Source: CAZLBC01 sp964557575
Lineage (GTDB): Bacteria; Planctomycetota; Phycisphaerae; SM23-33
NCBI GenBank assembly: GCA_964557575.1
Contig: CAZLBC010000036.1
Location: forward strand, 1-44,335
Direction of reading: 5' to 3'
DNA: 44,335 bases
The position numbers and the translations under genes were made by a program. Positions within the stretch are counted from its first letter, which is position 1. Each line of letters opens with the position of its first letter. Positions 24,078 through 33,357 of this stretch are shown here, in pieces. The notes beneath the pieces were generated by a model. That model worked only from the letters and a program-made list of their open reading frames with translations, did not search any database and was not told where the DNA came from.

Positions 24078-27000
24078 ATGAAAAGAGATATGCTCGATAC
24101 CAGCGACCATAACAGTGAAGAATTCCCCGCGGCCGAAGAACACCTGCCGGATTTTCAGCACAAGGTCATGAAAGACCTGGCGGATCTCTCGGAGGATCGG
24201 GCCCCTGCGGCGGAAGCCGCCATCGAAAACGAGTTCCAGACCGCGGCCGAAAAAGAGCATGCGGCGCATGAGCGGAGCGTTGCCGGGATCACGCGGCGCC
24301 GCGACAGCATCATAGCGCAGGGACAGGCGAAATACGACGCGGTCGTGCGGAACATCGTTGACGAATCCCGCCGGGTTATCGGACGGCTCGAAGAGGAAAA
24401 GCGGCGGGAAACCCTCAGAGACTCAAACGATGCCATGGCCGAGGAATCCCGGGCGAAGCAGAAACTCGACCAGGACATCTGGCTGGCCGACAGTCTGGTG
24501 GAGGCAACCAAGACGCACCTGGGCAAAATAACCGAGAAGCTGAGCAAGGACGCCGCCACCCAGAAGGAATCGCTCGAAGAACTGGAACACCGCGCGGTGG
24601 AAATACTCGACCTGTATCATTTCCCGGTCCCGGAACCGGCGGAGACAACCGCGGATCCCGCCGCCGAATCCGGCGAACCGGAATTCAACCGGGAGTATGA
24701 AGCCGCCCGGAAAAAGCTCGCCGAACTCGGCAACCACCGAACCGCCGGCCTTTTTATCGGTCCCCGCCCCTGGCTGGCCGCCATACTGCCGTCGATGGGG
24801 ACCTGTGCCCTCGCCACCCTGTTGACCCATCTGGCCGCCGGTCCTGTCTGGGCTTTTCTCGTGGCGGCCCCGTCCTCACTGGGCCTGACCCTGGGAACAA
24901 TCGTCTGGGCGGGTGCCATAATAAAGAACCGGGCCCGGAAAGAAGTGGGGGAGATCTTCGGTGCGTTCAGGGCGGCCGTCGAACGGGGCCGCGACGCCAT
25001 CGACCGCAGCGCGGCAGCGACCCTCGAAAAGCTGGAACAGATCGACCGGCAGGTCGAACAGCAGCGGGAAAACGAAGTCGGCAAGGCACGGACGGCATTC
25101 GAACAGATCACGGCGAGTCATTCCGACCGCCACCGGAAATCCACGCAACAGATCGCGGCGGAGTACGACCGGAAGATCGCCGCGGCCGCAGCGGAACGGG
25201 ACCGGAACCTCGCGGAGGCCGCCGTCTGGACGAAGACGGATCTGCCGGCCATCGAGAACCGGTATGCGCGGTATTGCGACCAGGCGGCCGCGCGCCACAA
25301 GGCGCTGATGCAAACGATTCAGGACAGGCGTGACAGAAAAATAACCGCGCTGAAAAGTCGATGGAACGCGGGACTGGCGCGAATCGAACAACTGACGCAG
25401 CACGTACCCGCCGTCGACCGGCGGCTGTTCCCCCCCTGGGACGCCGCGGCATGGAAAGAATGGATCCCGGGCGAACAGGCGGCACCGGTCATACGATTCG
25501 GCGCGTCCGCCCTCGACATGAAGCGCATCGCCAGCATCGTGCACCGGTACAACCGCCTGGGTTTCGACCGCTCGCTCGAATGTTCCGTCCCCGCCATGCT
25601 CGCCTTTCCCGATCGCTGTTCTCTCCTGCTCCAGTGCGACCGGGCGGGGCTCGATGAAGGCGTCGGGGCCCTCCAATCCACGATGATGCGATTGCTGACC
25701 TGCCTGCCGCCGGGGAACGTCCACTTCACCATCCTCGACCCGGTCGGTCTCGGCCAGAATTTCGCGGGCTTCATGCACCTGACCGATTACGACGAGACCC
25801 TCGTGGGCGGCAGGATATGGACAACCGAGGCCCATATCGAACAGCGCCTCAAGGACCTGACGGACCACATGGAGAACGTCATACAGAAGTACCTGCGCAA
25901 TGAATTTCAGTCGATAGACGAGTACAACCGGCAGGCCGGGGAACTGGCCGAACCGTACCGGTTCCTGGTCGCGGCCCATTTCCCGGTCAACTTTTCCGAA
26001 GAGGCCGCCCGCAACCTCACCAGTATCGTCACCAGCGGTCCCCGGTGCGGCGTATATACCCTGCTGCTGCGGGATACCCGGGAGGAGCTTCCCCCGGCGA
26101 TAGCGATCGAAGAACTCCAGGAACACTGCGTCACCATCGCCCGGGAGGAACACGGCTGGATTTGGAAAGACCCCCTGCTGAGCCGGTTTCCCCTGACGCT
26201 GGACCGGCCGCCGGACGAAGAAGACATGACGCGCATCACGCACCGCGTGGGCGCCGCCGCGCAGGAAGCGAGCCGCGTCGAAGTCCCCTTTACGATCATC
26301 GCCCCCGACAAGCGGCGCTGGTGGAAAGAGACCTGCGACGACGTACTCAGCGTGCCGATCGGCCGGTCCGGGGCGACCCGCAGCCAGTACCTGCGGCTCG
26401 GCGAGGGTGTCGCCCAGCACGCCCTGATCATCGGCAAGACCGGCTCGGGTAAATCGACGCTGCTGCACGTGATAATCACCAGTTGCGCGCTGTGGTACTC
26501 CCCGGAAGAGGTGCATTTCTACCTGGTCGATTTCAAGAAAGGCGTCGAGTTCAAGACCTACGCCAGCCACGACCTGCCCCACGCGAAGGTCATCGCCATC
26601 GAGAGCGACCGCGAATTCGGCCTGAGCGTCCTCCGCAAACTGAACGATGAACTGGAACGGCGGGGTGAGCTGTTCCGCGAGGCCGAAGTCCAGGATCTTG
26701 CCATGTATCGCAGCGCCGTCGCCGCCCCCGCCATGCCGCGGACGCTGCTGGTCATCGACGAATTCCAGGTACTCTTCGCCGAGGACGACAAGATCGCCTA
26801 CGACGCGGCCATGCTGCTCGACCGGCTGGTCAGGCAGGGCCGCGCGTTCGGCATTCACGTGATTCTCGGCTCTCAGTCTCTCGGCGGCACCGCGGGGCTG
26901 GCCCGGAGCACGATCGGCCAGATGGCGGTGCGCCTCGTGCTGCAGTGCTCGGAAACCGACTCGCAGCTCGCCCTCGACGACAGCAATACGGCCGCGCGGC

Positions 27001-28052
27001 TCCTCTCCCGCCCCGGGGAAGCCATATACAATGACGCCGGCGGCATGGTGGAAGGAAATAACCCGTTCCAGACCGCCTGGCTCCCCGACAGCGAACGCGA
27101 AAAACTGTTATCCGCGGTCAGGGACCGGGCCAAAAAAGAACACGCGCGGGCCGAACCGCTCGTCGTTTTCGAGGGAAGCGCGCCGGCGGACATCAGGCAC
27201 AATTACCTCCTCGCCCAACGCCTGGCCGCGTGCGCGGCGAAGAAGGCCCCGGACATGTCGGTCGTGTGGATCGGCGAGGCGGTAGCCATCACGGACCCCA
27301 CGTCGGTCGGGTTGCCGCGACAGAACGGTGCCAACCTCTTGCTCGTCGGCCGCAGAGACGACGCCGCGACTTCCATTCTCGCGGTATCCCTCGCGGCGCT
27401 CGCGGCCCAGTTCCCCGTCGGCGCGGCCAGTTTCGTCGTCTTCGACACCGCACCGGCGGACACAGACGGTGGCGACATCCTGGCGCGGCTGGCCGGCTGC
27501 CTGCCCCATCCGCATCGAACGGCAGGCAACAAGCACGCCACGGAAGTAATCGCGGAACTCCACGCGGAGATGACGCGACGGCGCGACGCGGAGGAAACGG
27601 ACGAACCCGCGATCTTCCTGCTGCTGCGCGGTTTCCAGAAGTTTCGCGCCATCAGGAAACCGGACGATTTCACCTTCTCCACCGATGATGCCGACGAAGA
27701 TACCGATCCCGGCACGCTGCTGCGGGAACTGATCGCCGACGGCCCGCCCGTGGGCATGCACACCATCGCCTGGGCCGATACCCTGGCGTCACTGGAACGG
27801 GCCGTCGGCCCACGGTCGCTGAAGGAATTCGACAACCGGGTGCTGTTCCAGATGAGCGCTGACGATTCCAGCAGCCTGATCGACACGCCCCTCGCCAACC
27901 GCCTCGGATTTTACCGGGCGATCCTGTACAGCGAGGAGCGGGGAACCTTCGAGAAATTCAGACCCTACTCGCCGCCCGATGCCGAATGGATCCAGGGCAT
28001 CCGGAAAGCGCTGAAACCGAGGGGAAAAACCGGGCGGCGGAAAAAACGCTGA
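24078..28052 (+). CDS. Membrane-anchored FtsK/EccC-type ATPase with three ATPase-like modules
   Basis: 1324 residues. Residues 1-180 and about 285-430 are charged coiled coils; between them are two membrane segments (about 232-253 and 255-283). Three FtsK-like modules follow. The first (about 468-700) has lost Walker A. The second (about 730-1010) is intact: Walker A GKTGSGKST at 786-794, Walker B LLVIDE with D894/E895, and GIHVILGSQ sensor-type strand. The third (about 1083-1295) is degenerate (VGRRDDAATS, FLLLRGF). The tandem of three modules parallels EccC/EssC motors of type VII secretion, but the intact site is in the middle module and no FHA domain is present. Encoded with WXG100-like proteins, it is the likely translocation motor. 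Basic C-terminal tail (GKTGRRKKR). Confidence 0.85.
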   Translation: MKRDMLDTSDHNSEEFPAAEEHLPDFQHKVMKDLADLSEDRAPAAEAAIENEFQTAAEKEHAAHERSVAGITRRRDSIIAQGQAKYDAVVRNIVDESRRVIGRLEEEKRRETLRDSNDAMAEESRAKQKLDQDIWLADSLVEATKTHLGKITEKLSKDAATQKESLEELEHRAVEILDLYHFPVPEPAETTADPAAESGEPEFNREYEAARKKLAELGNHRTAGLFIGPRPWLAAILPSMGTCALATLLTHLAAGPVWAFLVAAPSSLGLTLGTIVWAGAIIKNRARKEVGEIFGAFRAAVERGRDAIDRSAAATLEKLEQIDRQVEQQRENEVGKARTAFEQITASHSDRHRKSTQQIAAEYDRKIAAAAAERDRNLAEAAVWTKTDLPAIENRYARYCDQAAARHKALMQTIQDRRDRKITALKSRWNAGLARIEQLTQHVPAVDRRLFPPWDAAAWKEWIPGEQAAPVIRFGASALDMKRIASIVHRYNRLGFDRSLECSVPAMLAFPDRCSLLLQCDRAGLDEGVGALQSTMMRLLTCLPPGNVHFTILDPVGLGQNFAGFMHLTDYDETLVGGRIWTTEAHIEQRLKDLTDHMENVIQKYLRNEFQSIDEYNRQAGELAEPYRFLVAAHFPVNFSEEAARNLTSIVTSGPRCGVYTLLLRDTREELPPAIAIEELQEHCVTIAREEHGWIWKDPLLSRFPLTLDRPPDEEDMTRITHRVGAAAQEASRVEVPFTIIAPDKRRWWKETCDDVLSVPIGRSGATRSQYLRLGEGVAQHALIIGKTGSGKSTLLHVIITSCALWYSPEEVHFYLVDFKKGVEFKTYASHDLPHAKVIAIESDREFGLSVLRKLNDELERRGELFREAEVQDLAMYRSAVAAPAMPRTLLVIDEFQVLFAEDDKIAYDAAMLLDRLVRQGRAFGIHVILGSQSLGGTAGLARSTIGQMAVRLVLQCSETDSQLALDDSNTAARLLSRPGEAIYNDAGGMVEGNNPFQTAWLPDSEREKLLSAVRDRAKKEHARAEPLVVFEGSAPADIRHNYLLAQRLAACAAKKAPDMSVVWIGEAVAITDPTSVGLPRQNGANLLLVGRRDDAATSILAVSLAALAAQFPVGAASFVVFDTAPADTDGGDILARLAGCLPHPHRTAGNKHATEVIAELHAEMTRRRDAEETDEPAIFLLLRGFQKFRAIRKPDDFTFSTDDADEDTDPGTLLRELIADGPPVGMHTIAWADTLASLERAVGPRSLKEFDNRVLFQMSADDSSSLIDTPLANRLGFYRAILYSEERGTFEKFRPYSPPDAEWIQGIRKALKPRGKTGRRKKR

Positions 28053-28079
28053 ACACTTCATACCCATCGCCGCGGCGTA

Positions 28080-29879
28080 TCAATCCTCTTCCGGCTCCAG
28101 GACGGACATGAACGCCTCCTGTGAAATCTCCACGTTCCCCACCATTTTCATCCGTTTCTTTCCCTCTTTCTGTTTCTCCAGCAGCTTCCGCTTGCGGGTG
28201 ACATCGCCGCCGTAGCACTTGGCCGTGACATTTTTTCGCAGTGCCGTGATCGTCTCCCGGGCGACGATCTTGCCGCCGATCGCGGCCTGCAGGGGAATCT
28301 CGAACTGGTGCCGCGCTATCTCTTTTCTGAGCCGCCGGATAATGCCCCGCCCTCTCTGTTCCGCGCTGGACCGGTGACAGATGACGGAGAGGGCATCGAT
28401 CCGGTTCTGGTTCACGAGGATGTCCAGCCGCACCAGGTTGTCGGCCGCGAAACCCGTGACCTCGAAATCCATCGTCCCGTATCCCCGGGTCGCCGACTTG
28501 AGCTTGTCGTAGAAGTCGTAGACAATCTCCGCAAGGGGAAATCGGTACTTCAGTATGACCCGCTCCGCGGAGAGGTACTCGGTGGCAACGTAGGTCGCCC
28601 GCCGCTCCTCGGCCAGTTGCATGATGTTGCCGATGGCATCCGCCGGAACGATCAGTTCGGCATTCACCACCGGCTCCCGGATTTCCTCGATGTCGCCGGT
28701 GTCGGGTAGATCCCCGGCGGAATCGACCTCAACGACCGAACCGTCGCGTTTCAGGACCTGGTGGGGCACCGTGGGGGCGGTTTGAACCATTTCTATGCCG
28801 TACTCCCGCTCGAGGCGCTCCTGGACGATTTCCATGTGGAGCATGCCGAGAAAACCGCACCGGAACCCGAATCCCAGGGCGTCGCTGTTGATCGGCTGAA
28901 ACACCAGCGAAGAGTCGTTCAGGAGGAGCTTGTCGAGGGCGTCGCGCATGCGCGGAAACGGGGTGCGCGGACCGGGGTAGAAATCCGAGTAGACCATCTG
29001 CTTGGGAACCTGGTACCCGGGCAGCAACGCGGTCGTCGGGTCGGCGGCATGCGTCACCGTGTCGCCGACATGCACGTCGGCAATAGAGCGTATACTCGCC
29101 GTCATGAACCCGACCTCGCCGGCCGAGAGCGCGTCGACCTCGGTCGGCGCGGGCCTGAACTTGCCCAGGCCGTTTACCACGTACTCCTTTCCGGCCCCCG
29201 CCATCAGCACCCGGTCACCCAGCGACAACCGGCCGTCAAAGAGCCGTATATACACGACCACGCCCCGGTAATCGTCGTAGGCGCTGTCGAAAATCAGGCC
29301 CCGGACCTTCCCCCCGGGGTCGCCGGACGGCGGGGGCAGTTGCCGCACCACCGCTTCGAGGGTCGCATCGGTGCCCTCCCCCGTCTTGGCGGAAGCGAAA
29401 ATACAGTCCTCCGCCGGGTAGGCGATCAGGTGTTCGATCTCCATGGCCGTATCTTCCGGGCGGGCGGCGGGAAGATCAATCTTGTTGACCACGGGCACCA
29501 GGGGGAGGTTGCTCCGCGCGGCGAGATGCGCGTTGGCGACGGTCTGGGCCTCCACGCCCTGTGCGCAGTCGACCACCAGCAGTCCGCCCTCACAGGCGGC
29601 CAGGGACCGGCTGACCTCGTAATTGAAATCAACGTGGCCCGGCGTGTCGATCATGTTGAGCATGTAGGTTTCGCCGTCGAGCTCATAGTCCATGGTCACC
29701 GCCGACAGCTTGATGGTGATCCCCCGCTCCTGCTCGAGATCCATGGAATCGAGCAGTTGGTCGTTGAATTCCCGCTCGGAAATAGCCCCCGTCCGAAGGA
29801 GCAGCCGGTCGGCCAGGGTGCTCTTGCCGTGGTCTATATGCGCGATGATCGCAAAGTTGCGAATGTGATCGAGGTCCAT
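28080..29879 (-). CDS. lepA: Elongation factor 4 (LepA)
   Basis: 599 residues from the ATG at 29879, the usual LepA length and start (MDLDHIRNFAIIAHIDHGKST). In-frame codons upstream give a non-conserved extension and are rejected. GTPase motifs: AHIDHGKST (G1), DTPGHVDF (G3), NKIDLP (G4). The C-terminal LepA domain (DVTRKRKLLEKQKEGKKRM) is intact. It acts on stalled or mistranslocated ribosomes by back-translocation. The gene follows a HEAT-repeat gene on the same strand by 44 bp and is convergent with the ATPase gene, 27 bp apart. Confidence 0.98.
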   Translation of the reverse strand: MDLDHIRNFAIIAHIDHGKSTLADRLLLRTGAISEREFNDQLLDSMDLEQERGITIKLSAVTMDYELDGETYMLNMIDTPGHVDFNYEVSRSLAACEGGLLVVDCAQGVEAQTVANAHLAARSNLPLVPVVNKIDLPAARPEDTAMEIEHLIAYPAEDCIFASAKTGEGTDATLEAVVRQLPPPSGDPGGKVRGLIFDSAYDDYRGVVVYIRLFDGRLSLGDRVLMAGAGKEYVVNGLGKFRPAPTEVDALSAGEVGFMTASIRSIADVHVGDTVTHAADPTTALLPGYQVPKQMVYSDFYPGPRTPFPRMRDALDKLLLNDSSLVFQPINSDALGFGFRCGFLGMLHMEIVQERLEREYGIEMVQTAPTVPHQVLKRDGSVVEVDSAGDLPDTGDIEEIREPVVNAELIVPADAIGNIMQLAEERRATYVATEYLSAERVILKYRFPLAEIVYDFYDKLKSATRGYGTMDFEVTGFAADNLVRLDILVNQNRIDALSVICHRSSAEQRGRGIIRRLRKEIARHQFEIPLQAAIGGKIVARETITALRKNVTAKCYGGDVTRKRKLLEKQKEGKKRMKMVGNVEISQEAFMSVLEPEED

Positions 29880-29923
29880 GCCGTCACAATCCAATGAGCG
29901 TAGTGCTGACCCGCGGAGATTCA

Positions 29924-31255
29924 CTACTCCATGGATGCGGCAGGATCGATCGCCCACAGAACGTTGCTGTTAATCCACCGGCGGGTAATGCGATCCGCCT
30001 GCTTGTCGCGATATTCCTTGATATTCGGCACCGCTTTCCTGGCGGCCCTGCCGAGGGATTCCAGAAGGTTCAGGGCCCCCACGGGTGCGAAGGAGAGATA
30101 GTTGACCCCGATTTCAACGAGTTCCTGCTTCGTTTTCGCGGGAGTCTCGAGATCGACAAAGTAACTCAGTGTTGTCAGGATACTGGCGGTACGCTTGGGG
30201 CCGGGCGCGGGTTTTCGCTCTTTAAGCGTCTGAACGAGGGTATCGATCACCACCCCCGGATCATCCGTGTCGGAGTGGGTTATCAGCGCGTCGGCGGCGG
30301 CCTTCTGGACCGTCACTCCCCGGTCGGTGATCAGCAGCTTCACCATGTTATTGACAATCCGCATCGTCTTCATCTTCGGCGCGAAACTGAACACCCGCGC
30401 CGCGGCCGCCCTGACCTCATCCCGCGGGTCTTTCAATTTTTCCAGCACCGCGGCCATGACCTCCGCGGTCGCCAGGTTCCTGCCCAGCCACGCCGCGGCC
30501 TTGCGGCGGACGATCGGCGACCAGTGTCCCAAGCCGCGCAGGGCTCCGGAAAGGCCCTTGTCTAGATCGATATCCATGGGCATGGCCATCCAGGCTTTCA
30601 TCGTGTGGGCCACGGCATCGCCCGGGGAACGTTCCATCGAAATGTATGCTTTCATCGCGCCGTACAACTCCCCGACTTCCTTTATGTTCGCCTGTTTGCC
30701 GCCGTACCGGCACAGAGCGGGCTGGAGCATGTGGTACAGCAACCGCTGTTCCCCGTAGGCAATCTCTCTGGTCTTCGCCAGCTTGCTTATACGGCGGGCG
30801 AGAATCGAAACCATGGCATTTCGGCGCGACTTCTCCATCTCCGCGTCGTATTCAGGTCCGAGAAAGCGGTAATAGGTCCTGATCAATATTCGTTCCGGCC
30901 AACGACGTTCCGGATTGTTGACCATGGTCTCGATGGTGTTCAAATCAATATTCCGGAGACCGACCGCGTTCTTCAGGGCGGAAGGATTAACCCACTCGGG
31001 TGCGTTGCGCCTCATCATCGCCGCGGCCGCCTCGGTCTTGGCGATGGGATTCAACTGTTCGAGCAGAGACGTCAGCCGCCGCCGCGCATCCCGGTACTCC
31101 GTGGACTTCAAGTCAACTTTCTGCAGCCGTCCCCACAACTGCGACGCGAGCGCGGCGCTTTTGCTTTCCCCGCCATGCGCGTCCCGGCTGTGCATCGCAG
31201 GGGAAAAAACCGTCGATACGAGGATCGCGGCTATAGTGACGCTTTTTCTACGCAT
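29924..31255 (-). CDS. Exported HEAT-repeat protein
   Basis: 443 residues from the ATG at 31255, chosen because GGAG lies 9 nt upstream and the product starts with MRRKSVTIAAILVSTVFS, a signal peptide. ATGs at 31264 and 31261 are alternatives. The second half contains HEAT-like helical pairs (WSPIVRRKAAAWLGRNLATAEVM; DPRDEVRAAAARVFSFAPK; RGVTVQKAAADALITHSDTD). Such repeats bind other proteins. No enzyme motif is seen. It sits 44 bp upstream of lepA and could be co-transcribed, though a functional link is not obvious. Confidence 0.78.
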   Translation of the reverse strand: MRRKSVTIAAILVSTVFSPAMHSRDAHGGESKSAALASQLWGRLQKVDLKSTEYRDARRRLTSLLEQLNPIAKTEAAAAMMRRNAPEWVNPSALKNAVGLRNIDLNTIETMVNNPERRWPERILIRTYYRFLGPEYDAEMEKSRRNAMVSILARRISKLAKTREIAYGEQRLLYHMLQPALCRYGGKQANIKEVGELYGAMKAYISMERSPGDAVAHTMKAWMAMPMDIDLDKGLSGALRGLGHWSPIVRRKAAAWLGRNLATAEVMAAVLEKLKDPRDEVRAAAARVFSFAPKMKTMRIVNNMVKLLITDRGVTVQKAAADALITHSDTDDPGVVIDTLVQTLKERKPAPGPKRTASILTTLSYFVDLETPAKTKQELVEIGVNYLSFAPVGALNLLESLGRAARKAVPNIKEYRDKQADRITRRWINSNVLWAIDPAASME

Positions 31256-31300
31256 TCCCATCATCTCCAATTCGGTGTGTCGGTTTTCAGAGAAGAACGG

Positions 31301-31306
31301 TATAAT
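31301..31306 (+). promoter_or_regulatory. Perfect TATAAT in the divergent intergenic region
   Basis: TATAAT within CGGTATAATAGTACCG, a small inverted repeat, between the divergent HEAT-repeat gene and the gene at 31457. No good -35 is present 17 bp upstream, so this is a weak promoter call. Confidence 0.28.
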
Positions 31307-31456
31307 AGTACCGTAATTAAGACGGTGCGGCAATACGGCACATCCAAAGGGAGGAGAATTCGGTGTCGCGCCGACGGCAAAACCGCGATCCGGCCAATAA
31401 CGCGCCGCGATGTGCGTTAATAGATAACGGCCCGGTCTTACAGTACTGCTTGAATA

Positions 31457-33265
31457 ATGACAACCATGAAAACCAAAACAATTGTCACCGCAACGTCGAT
31501 CCTCCTCCTGGTTGCCGCCCTGCCGTGCCTCGGAGACAAGGTATTTCTGAATGACGGGAAGGTCCTCGAGGGTACCGTCATAAAGAAGGAGACCACCGTC
31601 ACGGTCGTCGCGGAAGACGGCAAGACAACGGAAGTTCCCACCGAAAAGGTCCTGTACATATCGTCGAAGAAAAGTGCCGGCGGAACCGCGGAACAATCGC
31701 CGCCGGCCGCGGATGCCACACCCCGCCCGCCGGCATCACCCGATGCGCCCCGCGTGACCCCGCCACCCGATCACCCCGTCAAAAGGCCCGCCGTCGTCGG
31801 GGCCGGAAACATAGAAACGGCGCACCTTGACGTTTCGTCGTTTCTCCGGCTGCCGTCGTTCTCCGCCACTGAATGCTGCGATCCGCGGGCGGCCCTGTTT
31901 ATCTTTCTCCGGAGACGGAGGGGAACGGTCGTTCCCGGCACCCCCATGGAGCAAAGGATTCTCAAACTGCGCGAACACGCTCACGACAAAAAGAGACGCT
32001 ACCGCGGGGAATGGGCATCTCCCGAGCGATTCATAACGCGCAGAAAGCGATTCCTGGAAATCCTTGACGAGGCGGAAGAACATTACCGCAGGGGCTTCCC
32101 GAGAAACAAGGGTCGAAAGCTCGGCCCCCGGGAAAAGGAGGAGATGCTCGCCCACCGGGTCAAGGCCTATGCAAAATTCGAGGATGCGGCCGCGTCCGTC
32201 CAGGACGAAACCCTCAGGCAATTCCTCCTGGGCATGGCGGCGCACGCGGGCCACGATTACGACAAGGCGTTCAAGCATCTGGAAATATGCATTCGCTGGG
32301 CGCCGTTCGTGCGGTGTTTCCGGCAGGGGTACGCCCGGGCGCTCCTCTCCAAGGAACGGTACGAGGAAGCGCTGCGCGAATACATACAGATTGTGCAAAT
32401 GAGTTACGATCTGCGGCGGTGCCTGCCGCTGCTCGCCGGGGTCGTGAAGGATGTTCCGGGAAAAATGATAAAGGACGATTCATTCAAGGAGGCAAAGACC
32501 CTCCTCGACTCCTTCAAGGGCACGCCGTTCGAGCGGTACATCGCTGAAAAAAGAAGCTACCGTTACTACTGGCTGTTTCCCGGAGATCCCGTCTCGGCGG
32601 AAGAAGACACGCTGCCCGAGCCCCCCATGGACCGCCTCGTCGTCCGGCGCGGCATCGCCGTTCCGATTTCCCCCTCGACCCTGCTGGTCTCCGCAGACGT
32701 AATCAGGGATGCCGCGGAGGTCCAGATATACCTCGGGGATAACCGTGTCACCGGCGTCGATTTCGAAATCGGGAAGGTCGGATACCGCGCCGCGGAGACC
32801 TCCGGTAAAACGGGCCTCCTGAAGTCGTGGAAATACGAGTTCACGCCGCTGGAAACGGCCGCGGCGTCCGAACTGGCCGGGAAGGACTGCAGGGTATTCG
32901 GCGTCAACCTGTTTGCCGAAATGCCCCACACGGTGCGGCTGGTTCCCTTCAGGCCGGAAAAAGGCGACGGAACCGATGCCGCGTGGAAAACGAGTGACGT
33001 CCTTCTCTGCGGCGAACCGGGCTCCCCGGTCATTACCGCCGACGGCACACTGGCGGGTATCCTGACGGGCAAGACCGATCACACCGTTGACGAGCCGACC
33101 TCCCGTTTCTTTTCCACCGACGACCTGGGGAAGGTCCTCGAGTCCGCCACGAAAGAATCTTCTTATTCTTCAAAACGTTACGAGTCGATCGAAAAGATAC
33201 CGATCTTGCACGGTTCATTCATGGTCTTTGCCGTTTCGGGTGAGAGATTTACCGCGGAACAGTGA
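31457..33265 (+). CDS. Exported TPR protein with degenerate trypsin-like domain
   Basis: 602 residues. Signal peptide MKTKTIVTATSILLLVAALP (ATG at 31457 or 31466). A short SH3/LSM-like strand set follows (VFLNDGKVLEGTVIKKETTV), then a Pro-rich linker, a helical TPR-like region (about 150-350) and a C-terminal beta region. In that region GEPGSPVITADGTLAGI (from residue 519) aligns with the GNSGGP active-site loop of HtrA/trypsin proteases, but Pro521 stands where the catalytic Ser should be. It is therefore probably an inactive protease relative or binding protein. Family not recognised. Confidence 0.72.
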   Translation: MTTMKTKTIVTATSILLLVAALPCLGDKVFLNDGKVLEGTVIKKETTVTVVAEDGKTTEVPTEKVLYISSKKSAGGTAEQSPPAADATPRPPASPDAPRVTPPPDHPVKRPAVVGAGNIETAHLDVSSFLRLPSFSATECCDPRAALFIFLRRRRGTVVPGTPMEQRILKLREHAHDKKRRYRGEWASPERFITRRKRFLEILDEAEEHYRRGFPRNKGRKLGPREKEEMLAHRVKAYAKFEDAAASVQDETLRQFLLGMAAHAGHDYDKAFKHLEICIRWAPFVRCFRQGYARALLSKERYEEALREYIQIVQMSYDLRRCLPLLAGVVKDVPGKMIKDDSFKEAKTLLDSFKGTPFERYIAEKRSYRYYWLFPGDPVSAEEDTLPEPPMDRLVVRRGIAVPISPSTLLVSADVIRDAAEVQIYLGDNRVTGVDFEIGKVGYRAAETSGKTGLLKSWKYEFTPLETAAASELAGKDCRVFGVNLFAEMPHTVRLVPFRPEKGDGTDAAWKTSDVLLCGEPGSPVITADGTLAGILTGKTDHTVDEPTSRFFSTDDLGKVLESATKESSYSSKRYESIEKIPILHGSFMVFAVSGERFTAEQ

Positions 33266-33357
33266 CACCCTTGCACGGACGGGGTTCTGCCGATACAGTA
33301 TTCTCCTCATTTTATTCCGTTGCATGAACACCCGGAAACCAGAACGTAGGATAAACG

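Noticed and set aside
24876..26858. Minus-strand frame of 660 codons opposite the FtsK-like gene
   Set aside because: Antisense shadow; the plus strand encodes Walker motifs in the same region.
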